A stretch of 22,027 bases of DNA from Isoetes engelmannii. Taxonomy: Eukaryota; Streptophyta; Lycopodiopsida; Isoetales; Isoetaceae. The first letter of the stretch is position 1. Every line of letters starts with the position of its first letter. The stretch covers positions 1 through 22,027 of the forward strand of contig JAANSK020261938.1 of the NCBI GenBank assembly GCA_011763485.2. Reading direction: 5' to 3'. Positions 1 through 7,405 of the stretch are shown one piece after another. The notes below the pieces were generated by a model. That model had not been told where the DNA came from and searched no databases. It was given only the letters and a program-made list of their open reading frames with translations. Both the position numbers and the translations under genes were made by a program.

Positions 1-600
1 GAAGCTGCCCCGAAGAGGCAGCGATACCCCACCACCCCGTCATCCCCTCAACAATTACTGAACAAAATGCTCGTCAATATCTACAATCCCCAGGAAGTCT
101 CGCCAAATGGCGAACTTCCTCTCCGCCAGCCCCGAAAAAACCAGAAAGCTCTGGAACAATCTGTACCTCGAGCAAGGAATCAAGGAAGCCGAAGGTTGCT
201 GAATCCCCTGGAAAACCCACAACCGTCGCCGTCTCCAGATGAGCCATACAAGCCAAGCCACGCAGAGGCGCAAGGCCTGCTTCCGCAGCTTTTGGCAGGC
301 TCCAATGCTATCATTCGAGACCCAAAAGCCCTCGCTGCATTTTTCATGAGGGTTGAGTGAAAGTCTAGCCACCCTTCTTTCGTGGTGGTAATCAACTCCA
401 ATTCAGATGGAGTGGTAGCGCAAAGTCGCTCACATAGCCAGTTCATCAGGCTGGATCTTAGCGAAGACCACGACTGTTGTGTCCTGGACCTCTTCCTCTG
501 CAGTGCAGAAGAAGACCCAGCTTCTGGATCAGTGCGCACCTCAGACTCTAACCTAAGCTTTCCTAACTCTTGTGGGGGATTCATGATGGTTGTTTAGGAG
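1..600. other. Unassigned stretch with overlapping open frames
   Basis: Both strands are open here: plus 67-360 (97 codons) and minus 180-584 (134 codons). The minus frame contains a basic RKRSR cluster and a later segment, LMKNAARAFGSRMI, that loosely recalls the linker between endonuclease and reverse transcriptase in plant LINEs. No catalytic or zinc motif is visible, and neither frame has neighbouring exons I can join to it. GC is higher than in the surroundings, which itself lengthens open frames. It may be a decayed transposon fragment; I do not recognise it. Confidence 0.2.
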
Positions 601-609
601 ACTGTCCAG

Positions 610-690
610 GTAGCAAAGAACGCACTCCAACAGTAGCAAAGCAGCAACAAGAGGACGCAACTCCAATAGTAGCAAAACAAGAACAACACC
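610..690 (+). repeat. Imperfect repeat around AGTAGCAAA
   Basis: Three spaced copies of a GTAGCAAA core lie near 610, 632 and 668. The last two sit in a ~35-bp imperfect repeat beginning CGCACTCC / CGCAACTCC. In the plus frame running from 570 this reads as two similar peptide units, PTVAKQQQEDA and PIVAKQEQ. Whether that frame is translated is unknown. Confidence 0.4.
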
Positions 691-704
691 TAAAGCCTGG
701 CACC

Positions 705-748
705 AAAAAAAAAGGGGGGGGGGAGAGAGAGAAGGGAGAAGAAAAGAA
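705..748 (+). repeat. 44-bp purine-only tract
   Basis: The plus strand is purely purine: nine A, ten G, then a mixed GA run. Such tracts are polymerase-slippage prone, and mirror-like ones can form triplex structures. Only the composition is directly seen. Confidence 0.85.
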
Positions 749-863
749 CCCCTCCAGTTTAGTGATTGTCGAAACCATAACTCATTCACTTACTCTACTA
801 GATATTGAGACTTCCCTAAGTTTCAGATTGGACAATAAGATTCAAGTTTATGCAAGAAGCTAG

Positions 864-1600
864 ACATAGACTTCTTTCGTTTGATTTAACAACTTTGATC
901 TAATCTAGCTATTGACTCCATAAGAAAGATCCCTCTGAGAGGTTTGCAATCTCAACACAATTGCATGTCACCATGTCTTCCTTTTACAAAAGGACAAGAC
1001 CAAGCGAATACTTGGCAAAATATACGTCGGTTCCTATATCAGAGTTGGACTTCCATCGACAACACCATCAGGAACTAGGCCGAGGGTATATATTGCTAAA
1101 ATATTCTCCTGACCTTCTATGACACCTTTCGACACCGCATGACTGAAGCCAACAACAGCACCACCAAGCATAAGGCTATACACTTCGAAGAGAGGTGGAC
1201 CCTAGCTATCCTCAACATTGGCCGTGCCACCCATCATCGGCATGGCACGATTAAATCGTGGCATGCCAGACGAAGGGACACAAGTCATGGAAATGGCCGA
1301 AGCGCTAGACCAAATCTTTCTTCATCTCCCTAGCGTAATTAACATTGTCGAGAAAGGTAGGCAACACAATTTCTTTCTTTCTTTTTAATTCTTTTGTGTT
1401 TTCTATGTTGTTATTTTAAAAATAGGCCCGACTTCGTCTGTAGAACAAGGCGTTCGTCATCGTCACGCCCCTCGGTACAAGGGGGGCAACAGGTGGGAGC
1501 CTAACTACAGACTTCCCCTAGTCACCTAACTACGAAATAAACAACAAGAAACTCTAACAAAATTGCCTACAAAACTAAGAAAACTATAAAAAAAAACATG
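864..1600. other. Intergenic stretch, one possible short spliced frame
   Basis: No gene is recognised. A plus frame open from 1206, with an ATG at 1242 (MARLNRGMPDEGTQ...), runs to a donor-like AAAG|GTAGGC (GT at 1357-1358). An acceptor-like AAAAATAG lies near 1417-1424, about 70 bp on. The predicted peptide resembles nothing I know, and the splice reading is speculative. The rest is unremarkable AT-rich DNA. Confidence 0.15.
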
Positions 1601-1692
1601 AAAACAGGACATGGTTTGCAAAGTTAGGCGCATAAAACCTACCTTTTGCTGTGCAAAAAATGAACGGCCGCTTTGCCGTATATATAAAAAAG

Positions 1693-1866
1693 TTTGCCCA
1701 TATGCGAAATCACGATTTCGCGTACGCGGAACTATAATTTCGCGCACGCGAACCGATTTAACAGTTATAGCCAGGGCGGCGGCGCTTCGCATACGCGAAA
1801 GATGCTTCGCATATGCGAAGCTCTCTTTTCGCATATGCAAAACAAAATTTGTACTTTCGCGTACGC
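1693..1866. repeat. Cluster of seven CpG-rich near-palindromes
   Basis: Seven copies of a 14-bp near-palindrome, consensus TTCGCRYRYGCGAA, lie at about 1693-1709, 1716-1730, 1738-1752, 1786-1799, 1806-1819, 1828-1841 and 1856-1866 (the last is partial). The copy at 1805-1820, CTTCGCATATGCGAAG, is a perfect 16-bp palindrome. Centres vary among CGTACG, CGCACG, CATACG and CATATG, the pattern expected if CpG sites in an ancestral TTCGCGTACGCGAA had decayed to TpG/CpA. Spacing is irregular (about 20-50 bp), so this is a cluster rather than a strict tandem array. It is much richer in CpG than its AT-rich flanks. Possible roles include clustered protein-binding sites or part of a transposon terminus; function is unknown. 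Confidence 0.75.
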
Positions 1867-2095
1867 CTAGGAATGCCTGGGTATCGAGCTTAAATGCCTG
1901 GGAACCCATTCCCTCGACATTCCAAGATAGCAAATTGAACGAAGACGAGAGCGTTTGTCTGAACTCCTGAAAGGTTAGATAAGGTTAGCACATGCAACTA
2001 ATATAAAAGACCATAATAGCAACACATAAAGAACGCAAGGCTTTTAATATAGTTCAAACATAGTCCAAGCATGGCAACATCAAAGCTTTATTAGT

Positions 2096-2539
2096 TTAAG
2101 CATTTTTAGAGGCCTTCTTTTTAAGTTTTGGACAAGAAAACTTCCAATGACTCCCTCCACCACAATAATTACAATACTTAGCATTGTGGGCTTCAGGCGC
2201 TGATATCTGAACCACAAGGTTAAACATGCCACATGCAATTATACTAGGAATTTGGATCGCATCTGACACTAATAGAACTACCTTGACCTTCCCAACAACG
2301 CCACAATTGGACAAGAACCTAAGCTCACCAACCACTTGCCCAATGCTAGCCAAAAGCTCTTTAACAACTACAGGAGCCTCTAACATCTCCGGGGGGAGGG
2401 GGACGTTGGACACCAAAATGTTGACTTCAACTCGCGGGTCCCTACACACTAACTTCATCCCTGGTTGAAACTTATCCTGCCATTCATAAATAGTGCAGTA
2501 ATTGCCCTTATTGTCCACAATCGGTCCCTTACTGGCCAT
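2096..2539 (-). CDS. Zinc-knuckle ORF resembling plant LINE ORF1 (DUF4283/zf-CCHC type)
   Basis: A 147-codon open frame starts MASKGPIVDNKGNY. A CCHC zinc knuckle, CNYCGGGSHWKFSC (C-x2-C-x4-H-x4-C), lies near residues 122-135, followed by a lysine-rich tail (KLKKKASKNA). The middle segment (VNILVSNVPLPPEM ... ELLASIGQVVGEL) has the look of the nucleic-acid-binding region before the knuckle in plant LINE ORF1 proteins, where a short 'V-x-V-x-x-(L/V)P-x-P' strand precedes an 'IG-x-x-(V/L)G' helix. If so, it would bind element RNA. The usual N-terminal portion is absent, since LINE ORF1s are normally longer, so this is probably a fragment or a short exapted derivative. No endonuclease/RT follows downstream on this strand. 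The zinc knuckle is seen; the LINE origin is inferred. Confidence 0.45.
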   Translation of the reverse strand: MASKGPIVDNKGNYCTIYEWQDKFQPGMKLVCRDPRVEVNILVSNVPLPPEMLEAPVVVKELLASIGQVVGELRFLSNCGVVGKVKVVLLVSDAIQIPSIIACGMFNLVVQISAPEAHNAKYCNYCGGGSHWKFSCPKLKKKASKNA

Positions 2540-2635
2540 TTGGTCTATTTTCTAATTTAGATTGAAATTTCTTTTGTATCCCCTTTGATTCCATTTTTTA
2601 AGCCTCCATTTGCACCAAAAACCATTGATATTTGG

Positions 2636-2695
2636 TCAATAGAGTCGAAAACAAAAACCATTGATATTTGCACCAAAAACCATTGATATTTTGTC
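2636..2695 (+). repeat. Short repeat of ACCATTGATATTT
   Basis: The 13-mer ACCATTGATATTT occurs three times within about 65 bp, twice preceded by AAAA. It is a local duplication of a short AT-rich segment. Confidence 0.6.
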
Positions 2696-2698
2696 CTT

Positions 2699-2829
2699 CG
2701 GGACATGGTCTAGTGGCAGGACCTTAAGCCGCCACACCCGAGGTCACGATTTTAAACCTGGCCAATATCTGTCTAGTAATGGGGACCTTAAAATTCCATT
2801 GCCCCGAGGTCACGGGTTCAATTATAATC
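2699..2829 (+). repeat. tRNA-like (SINE-like) double unit
   Basis: Two related units with a period of about 63-66 bp resemble a tRNA-derived SINE head. Unit 1 has an A-box-like TGGTCTAGTGGCAGG (2706-2720) and a B-box-like GGTCACGATTTTAAACC (2742-2758). Unit 2 has TGTCTAGTAATGGGG (from 2770) and AGGTCACGGGTTCAA (2807-2821). The B box of unit 2 is close to the pol III consensus GGTTCRANNCC. Neither unit can fold into a full tRNA by eye, so this is a relic rather than a functional tRNA gene. Confidence 0.4.
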
Positions 2830-2979
2830 AATCGGTCCTGTGGTAGAGACATTAAACATCCCATATGTAATGGATAATTACATACAAAGCAGTTCCTAGC
2901 ATAGAATCGGTCATGTGGTAGAGACATTAAACCTACCATATGTAATGGATAATCACATGCAAAGCAGCTCCTAGCATAG
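2830..2979 (+). repeat. 75-bp tandem duplication, two copies
   Basis: Copies span 2830-2904 and 2905-2979 and differ at 6 of 75 positions (92% identical). Each begins AATCGGTC and includes TGTGGTAGAGACATTAAAC, itself similar to the A-box-like segments just upstream. The array may therefore be a continued expansion of the SINE-like unit. The high identity suggests a fairly recent duplication. Confidence 0.85.
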
Positions 2980-3016
2980 AATCAGAATGATCGCGCCTAG
3001 GAATGCATTGGCTTCC

Positions 3017-3114
3017 GTGTGATTTGAAAGAATAAAGTGAAGCAGAATGTAATCATGATGTGATTGTGTGATTTGAAAGAATAAAGTGAAGCATAATGTA
3101 ATCATGATGTGATG
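3017..3114 (+). repeat. 49-bp tandem duplication, two copies
   Basis: Copies at 3017-3065 and 3066-3114 share GTGTGATTTGAAAGAATAAA and continue through ATGTAATCATGATGTGAT with only one or two differences. It is followed by short GATGT repeats. No coding content. Confidence 0.85.
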
Positions 3115-3600
3115 TGATGTTTGTGAGATCAAATGCCATGTCATCATGAAACATGTTCATCCATTTTGCCATGTCATCAAGACACTTTGATCAAAAAGTC
3201 TTGAGATTCAAAGATTTGCAAAAAAAAAAAAAAAGCCTTAAGTTCAATGCCACATCATCAAGTGACATCTGCAAAATTCATGACATCACCATCCTAGTCA
3301 ACAAAATTGCACATCATCCATAAAAAGTTCCTCTAGCTTCAAATTTCTAAGTCTTTTTTATACCTCATTTGTCAATTTTTGCCACCTCACTATTTCATTT
3401 GCCACCTCATTTGCTAACTTTGCCCTTTCTCGCACCATTTTGCAAGTTCATTTTCTTGGTCACCATATTTTCGTAGACTTTTTCCAAAAGGGAAAAGGAA
3501 AAACCTTCAAAATCCTTTATAAAACCTTTTGCCCTAAGCTTCCATTTGGACACTTAAAAATCAATATGCCGCGCTGAGTTAGATCAGGTGCCAATCTTAC
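3115..3600. other. Intergenic DNA, possible promoter-like segment
   Basis: No open frame of note. TGCCAYRTCATCA-like motifs recur near 3134, 3167 and 3249, and TTTGCCACCTCA occurs twice near 3378 and 3400. A TATA-like TTTATAAAACC lies near 3517. Repeated CAT/CA-rich boxes ahead of a TATA-like site resemble a U3/promoter region of a plant LTR, but no matching LTR ends were found, so the identity is open. Confidence 0.2.
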
Positions 3601-4318
3601 TCTAATCTTCTTTCATGCATTATACCCCCAACCAAAGAAGCATATTGGTCTTCTCGAAGATGCATGTACAACCACTTAGCTCTTGCCACTATTGACACAA
3701 CCATGTCTATCACATGAGAGATGCAACAGGCATCACTACAAGCTTGCATCATCATGCAAATATTGCTCATGAAAGGGACAAAGTGACCAACATAAGCTAA
3801 ATAAAATATTAAATTTGAATCAAGAAAGTCAATATGGAAATTTTGAGTCTTCTACTGAAAGCAAAGTAAAATTGTTGGCAATCATTGAAAGATGCTTTGG
3901 GAAACTTACATGAGTTCTATCCTTGAGCATTCACACTAGTTACTGCTAACCAGTAATATAAAAACAAGCTAGAATGTACAATTAATAAAGCCCGCGTCAT
4001 CATAAGTTGTACTTGGCAAGTATTAAAAAAATCTTGTTGCAGCATCATTATGTTGGGATAAATCACAGCATCCCACAAAAACAAGTATGGTTATATTGGC
4101 ATAAAGTCTGGACCAGTATTTACAATTTCATGAGATTTAAGGCCATGTTCCACCACTTAAAAAAGGGGGTCAAAACTCTCTTAAAAAATTACCTCTAGCG
4201 TAGACAAGACTAATTTAGCACATGATAAGTTGGCAATGAAGGTCCTGTTCATTCATGTGAAGGAGATGCTGTTTCTTCACATGCTCATAAAAAAGGATCT
4301 GATGGAGTATTTTAACTT
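3600..4318. other. 3' flank of the DUF4057 locus
   Basis: AT-rich sequence with no recognised gene. Part of it may be the 3' untranslated region of the minus-strand long transcript ending at 4319. I see no convincing exon or repeat here. Confidence 0.4.
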
Positions 4319-4401
4319 CTAAGCTGTGGTTGAGTAGTGTCCAAAGATTTGGTTTCCACCTCCAGTGAGCTCTCTAATTTTTGCATCACTGACACACTTA
4401 T
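4319..4401 (-). CDS. Extra terminal exon unit E of the DUF4057 locus
   Basis: A strong acceptor, pyrimidine-rich TTTTTCTCATTTTCGCCTTACAG, precedes 4401. The unit codes for KCVSDAKIRELTGGGNQIFG, then HYSTTA and TAG at 4319-4321. The serine of the usual GS is replaced by glycine, but the IF that often ends the motif is present. With its stop codon it behaves as a last exon. Confidence 0.6.
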
Positions 4402-7400
4402 CTGTAAGGCGAAAATGAGAAAAATTTAGGCCTAAAAAACATTGGTCTCCTCAGGATTACTTTTCTGCTCAGAGCACCTGGTAAATTAGGACTCTGGCCT
4501 ACAGCTTGCCGAGGCGCTACTTCATAGTATGTTAAGATGTCTGGCGTACTACCAAGAATTTCTTTAACTTTTGTCTTATTGTGTTTCCTTACTGCACAAA
4601 GCAAGCTGCTTAGACTACACCAAATTGCAAAGCCTCCAAAGGAATGCTTATTACTGATCAAGACCAACCTGGTGGCACAACATCATCAGTGACAGTTTCG
4701 GCCGCCTGAGGCGGATTGAATGAATCAGAGCCAACAATCTCTCTAACTTTAATATCTTTGTTGGTACCTTTCTCTCTACCTGTTCAATTATAATAACTTT
4801 ACCAGTCCTGGCAGAACTTTTCAAAGCTTTTATCTTAAAATCAAGATTAACCCTTAAGCATCTCAGAGTAATCTGCACCTATAAAAGCAGCAGGAATATT
4901 CCCCTCTTCATTAAGACAATCTGTTCCGCGATATATATCTATGGAACCACTAATTTCTCTGAGCTTGGATTCACTTGGGTGTTTCTCTGCAGCCATTAAC
5001 AGTCATCAGAGTAGCGTACACTTCAGCGAGCTGATTCTTAGGCCTTCATTTTTAAGCAAAATTTGCTTGTTCTTATATGGTCATAATGTCCTACCTCCTA
5101 AATAAGAGCCTGAATCGTTATTAGGAAAAACAGCACCACTTCCTTTGAACTCTTTCAATTTAGCAATCATATCTGCAACAAGGATAATACAAGTAAAGCC
5201 CTTGTGCTGAATTTGTTTCGGGTTACATACTTGACATTAGGTACTTTTTCAGTTACATGCATCAACGTTTGCAGAAGGAACTTCCACCCAAAGGAAGTGA
5301 TTCAAGAGACACTAATTAAGCTGTTTAATTTTATAGAGTAATTACATCTAAATGAGTGCAATACTGCTCTCTCCACCTGGTGGCTTCCTGATGCCACCAA
5401 CACAGTCTCGGGGGGCAGGTTTATCATCTGCAAAAATATCGCTGCCACTCATTTCTCTAAGTTTTGCAACACTAACTGGTTTCTCTGCAGGTGTCTTTGG
5501 AGTATCACCCTTGAAGATGTCATTCCCACTAAGTTCTGCCATCTTCTGAGTATGGACCTTCCTTGCCATTCTCTCTGGCGTCTCTTCACCAAATAATATT
5601 TGACTACGGCCTCCAGCAGGCTGCATCAAACTCATTTAATCAGTAAAAGATCATGACAGCAAATTGGCTAATGGTCAAGGACCAAGGAAAAATGCACCAG
5701 CCGACAACCCAGCAAGCATTATTAAGAACTTACATTTGAAACTTTTACTGAAGTATGAACATTCCGTGGTGCAGGTTCAGCCCCCTTTACTTCCTTTGGT
5801 TCATCTTTAGGCTCCAAATTACGATTAAGAGATCTTGGTGGTACCTCAGGGGGTGGGCCAAAAATGTTACTGCCGACCAGCTCCTTAGCTTTGGCACTTG
5901 AGAATGGTCGCCTAAGATGTATATCTTCCACAGTTTCCTGACTGCCACTTAGTTCACGTTGTTTTGCCACCTCTGTTAGGGAGGTAGGCTTCCTAGGTGA
6001 AACATCAGTATCCCCGCCAAAACTTATTTGACTGGCACCACCGGCTGGCTGGAAATAGCAAGATGGCAATGCATAAAAAACAAACCTTGGTTTCTCTCAA
6101 ACAAAGCACGGATAGCCAAGATTTACCTGATGAAATTTAACAGGGGTGTGGACACCGTTGGCTGGTTCACCTTCCTCAACAGCATCCTCAGCTGTAAAAA
6201 TTCCACTGCCACTCATCTCTTTCCTTTTAGATTCAGAACCAGGTCTCCTGTTTTACAGCAAGTTGGATTGTTTAAAGTTTATACAAGTGAATCAAGATTT
6301 CAATTAATCTATGTACCAGTCACCATGACTGAGGATTTAAAGTGATATAGCAGCATACACTAGAAGAAACTTGAACCAGTAATTATGCTTACAACAAATC
6401 CTGCAAAAGGTCTTACTAACAAATTTTCACATATACATATAGATGCTTGAACGGGCGTCCCAAGTTACTGGTGTAGCAATATCTCAATGGGAACTGCAAG
6501 GTAACTCTTCGTAAAATGTTTTGTTTGCAATTTCCCAGAATTGTTCTTGTAGCAAAAATACTCATCTGCCGACAGATGGCAACAAAAACTTCAATGCCAC
6601 GACCAAAATGATGGACCACTGCTTCATAGATAATCTGTTCATCTCCTAACTAGTTTAGATGGAAGAACATATACAGCCATGTACATGATCATTGCCCAAT
6701 GGGCTACTGCTGACAAACCTCATGCCTCGCTATACCACATCTATAAAAAGAAAGAATGCTACAGAACCTTTGAAACTAAATGGTACCTTTTCAATAATGC
6801 CTCCTCCTCCTCTGATGACAACTTTTCCCCAAACGCAATCGAACTCACTCCGCCTGCAGGCTACAGATAACTCACATGTCCCCATTAGGTAGGCATATTC
6901 ACCATTCTAGTCACACATCAAGCATTGCAACCATGCCTCGCTTGATTGCTACAAACAGAAGGGCATCACCTATACTGAAAAACAAAATCATGGATCCACA
7001 CAAGGAAATTTTTGTGACATCTTCATCAGCATAAGAGGTCATTTTCAAAATGGTGGTCAATCTCCCTAATATTTTTCGATGCTCTCTATTACTTCTCTTG
7101 AGGTTGTACTCTAGCATTTTGCAAATCCTCTCGAAATATATGCTCAAGGCGACAAATAAAATACCAAACATTCTGAAATGTTGTACCTGGTGCATCCTTA
7201 TGGTGGGACGACCAAGGGGACTATCCGTGCAGCTGGGATCAGCGGCCAAAGCGGCAAAAGCTTTGCTGTCATTTGTAGCAGATATGCGAACTGGAGTGCG
7301 AACTTGATTTTCCCTTGGAACGTCCGACCAGTGAAGAAGGTCGAATGTGGAAGCCCCCCCTGGTGGTGTAACCCCCCGCCTCACAGGACTGTGTTCTACA

Positions 7401-7405
7401 GACAT
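4319..7405 (-). CDS. Possible long isoform of the DUF4057 gene, ten coding exons, 488 aa
   Basis: Exons 1-4 are as in the short form. Exon 5 would be cut at 5377 by a donor CCAG|GTGGAG inside the PPGGESS coding sequence, leaving phase 1. It would then join 5095-5172, 4879-4986, 4669-4779, 4478-4591 and 4319-4401 (stop TAG 4319-4321). Total coding length is 1467 bp, exactly 489 codons with the stop, with no internal stop. The four inner exons are 78, 108, 111 and 114 bp, all multiples of three and all starting with two bases and ending with one base of a split codon. Each added exon carries one K-x-[RK]-E-x-x-G-[SG] motif, as in the body of the protein, but none carries PAGG. What is seen: reading frames, splice consensus and motifs. 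What is inferred: that transcripts join them. Alternatives are a decayed tandem copy of the gene 3' end, or exons used only in some tissues. Confidence 0.6.
4478..4591 (-). CDS. Extra exon unit D of the DUF4057 locus
   Basis: Acceptor GCTTTGTGCAG|TAAGG; donor TTACCAG|GTGCTC. 114 bp, open. It codes for HNKTKVKEILGSTPDILTYY and a proline/glutamine-containing tail (VAPRQAVGQSPNLP). The motif is KVKEILGS. Confidence 0.55.
4669..4779 (-). CDS. Extra exon unit C of the DUF4057 locus
   Basis: Acceptor ATTGAACAG|GTAGAG has a weak pyrimidine tract, the weakest of the five. Donor CCACCAG|GTTGGT. 111 bp, open, coding for TNKDIKVREIVGSDSFNPPQ and an acidic tail ending DDVVPP. The VPPG|GT ending echoes the KPPG|GT alternative donor of exon 5. 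Confidence 0.55.
4879..4986 (-). CDS. Extra exon unit B of the DUF4057 locus
   Basis: Acceptor TGGCTGCAG|AGAAAC; donor TATAG|GTGCAG. 108 bp, open. It encodes KHPSESKLREISGSIDIYRG followed by an acidic stretch. SESKLREISGS is nearly the same as SESKRKEMSGS of exon 3, making this the best-preserved motif of the array. Confidence 0.6.
5095..5172 (-). CDS. Extra exon unit A of the DUF4057 locus
   Basis: The acceptor is strong: a pyrimidine-rich stretch ending TATTATCCTTGTTGCAG precedes 5172. The donor is GGAG|GTAGGA. The unit is 78 bp and open throughout, coding for MIAKLKEFKGSGAVFPNN and a short tail. The motif AKLKEFKGSG matches AKLREMSGSD of exon 5. Confidence 0.6.
5348..7405 (-). CDS. DUF4057-family protein (HN1/Jupiter-like), five coding exons, 333 aa
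   Basis: Coding exons on the minus strand are 7187-7405, 6787-6860, 6127-6247, 5734-6048 and 5348-5620, total 1002 bp including the TAG at 5348-5350. All introns are GT-AG and the frame closes exactly. The protein begins MSVEHSPVRRGVTPPGG and ends GGESSIALI, like the Arabidopsis DUF4057 proteins as I recall them (short N-terminal PVRxxxTSTADLLTWSE-like stretch, C-terminal RKPPGGESSIALV). It alternates two small modules. P-A-G-G-x-S-x-I-x-F-G opens exons 2, 4 and 5, each right after a phase-0 splice. K-x-[RK]-E-[ML]-x-G-S-x-I-F occurs in exon 3, twice in exon 4 in looser form, and twice in exon 5. Low complexity and charge suggest a largely disordered protein. Family function is poorly known; a microtubule or nuclear role has been suggested for the animal HN1/Jupiter relatives. 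The start fits family N-termini and lies 15 nt after an acceptor in the leader. I see no sign of decay. Confidence 0.93.
5371..5380 (-). promoter_or_regulatory. Candidate alternative 5' splice site in exon 5
   Basis: On the minus strand the sequence reads AAGCCACCAG|GTGGAGAG, with GT at 5375-5376. CAG|GTGGAG fits a fair donor consensus. Use of this site removes the last nine residues (GGESSIALI, the split glycine included) and the stop, and leaves phase 1, which is the phase every downstream unit expects. The same bases otherwise encode the conserved family C-terminus. Confidence 0.55.

Noticed and set aside
1864-3008. CGCCTAGGAATGC present at both 1864 and 2997, possible element ends
   Set aside because: A 13-bp match is expected by chance a few times in a window this size, and no other terminal features support it.
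5181-5347. A further motif exon between exon 5 and unit A
   Set aside because: No K-x-R-E motif and no acceptor with an open phase-compatible frame.
6911-7186. Minus open frame running past DUF4057 exon 1
   Set aside because: It is read-through into intron 1. The CAG|GTACAA donor at 7186/7187 and exon 2 starting with PAGG explain the gene better.
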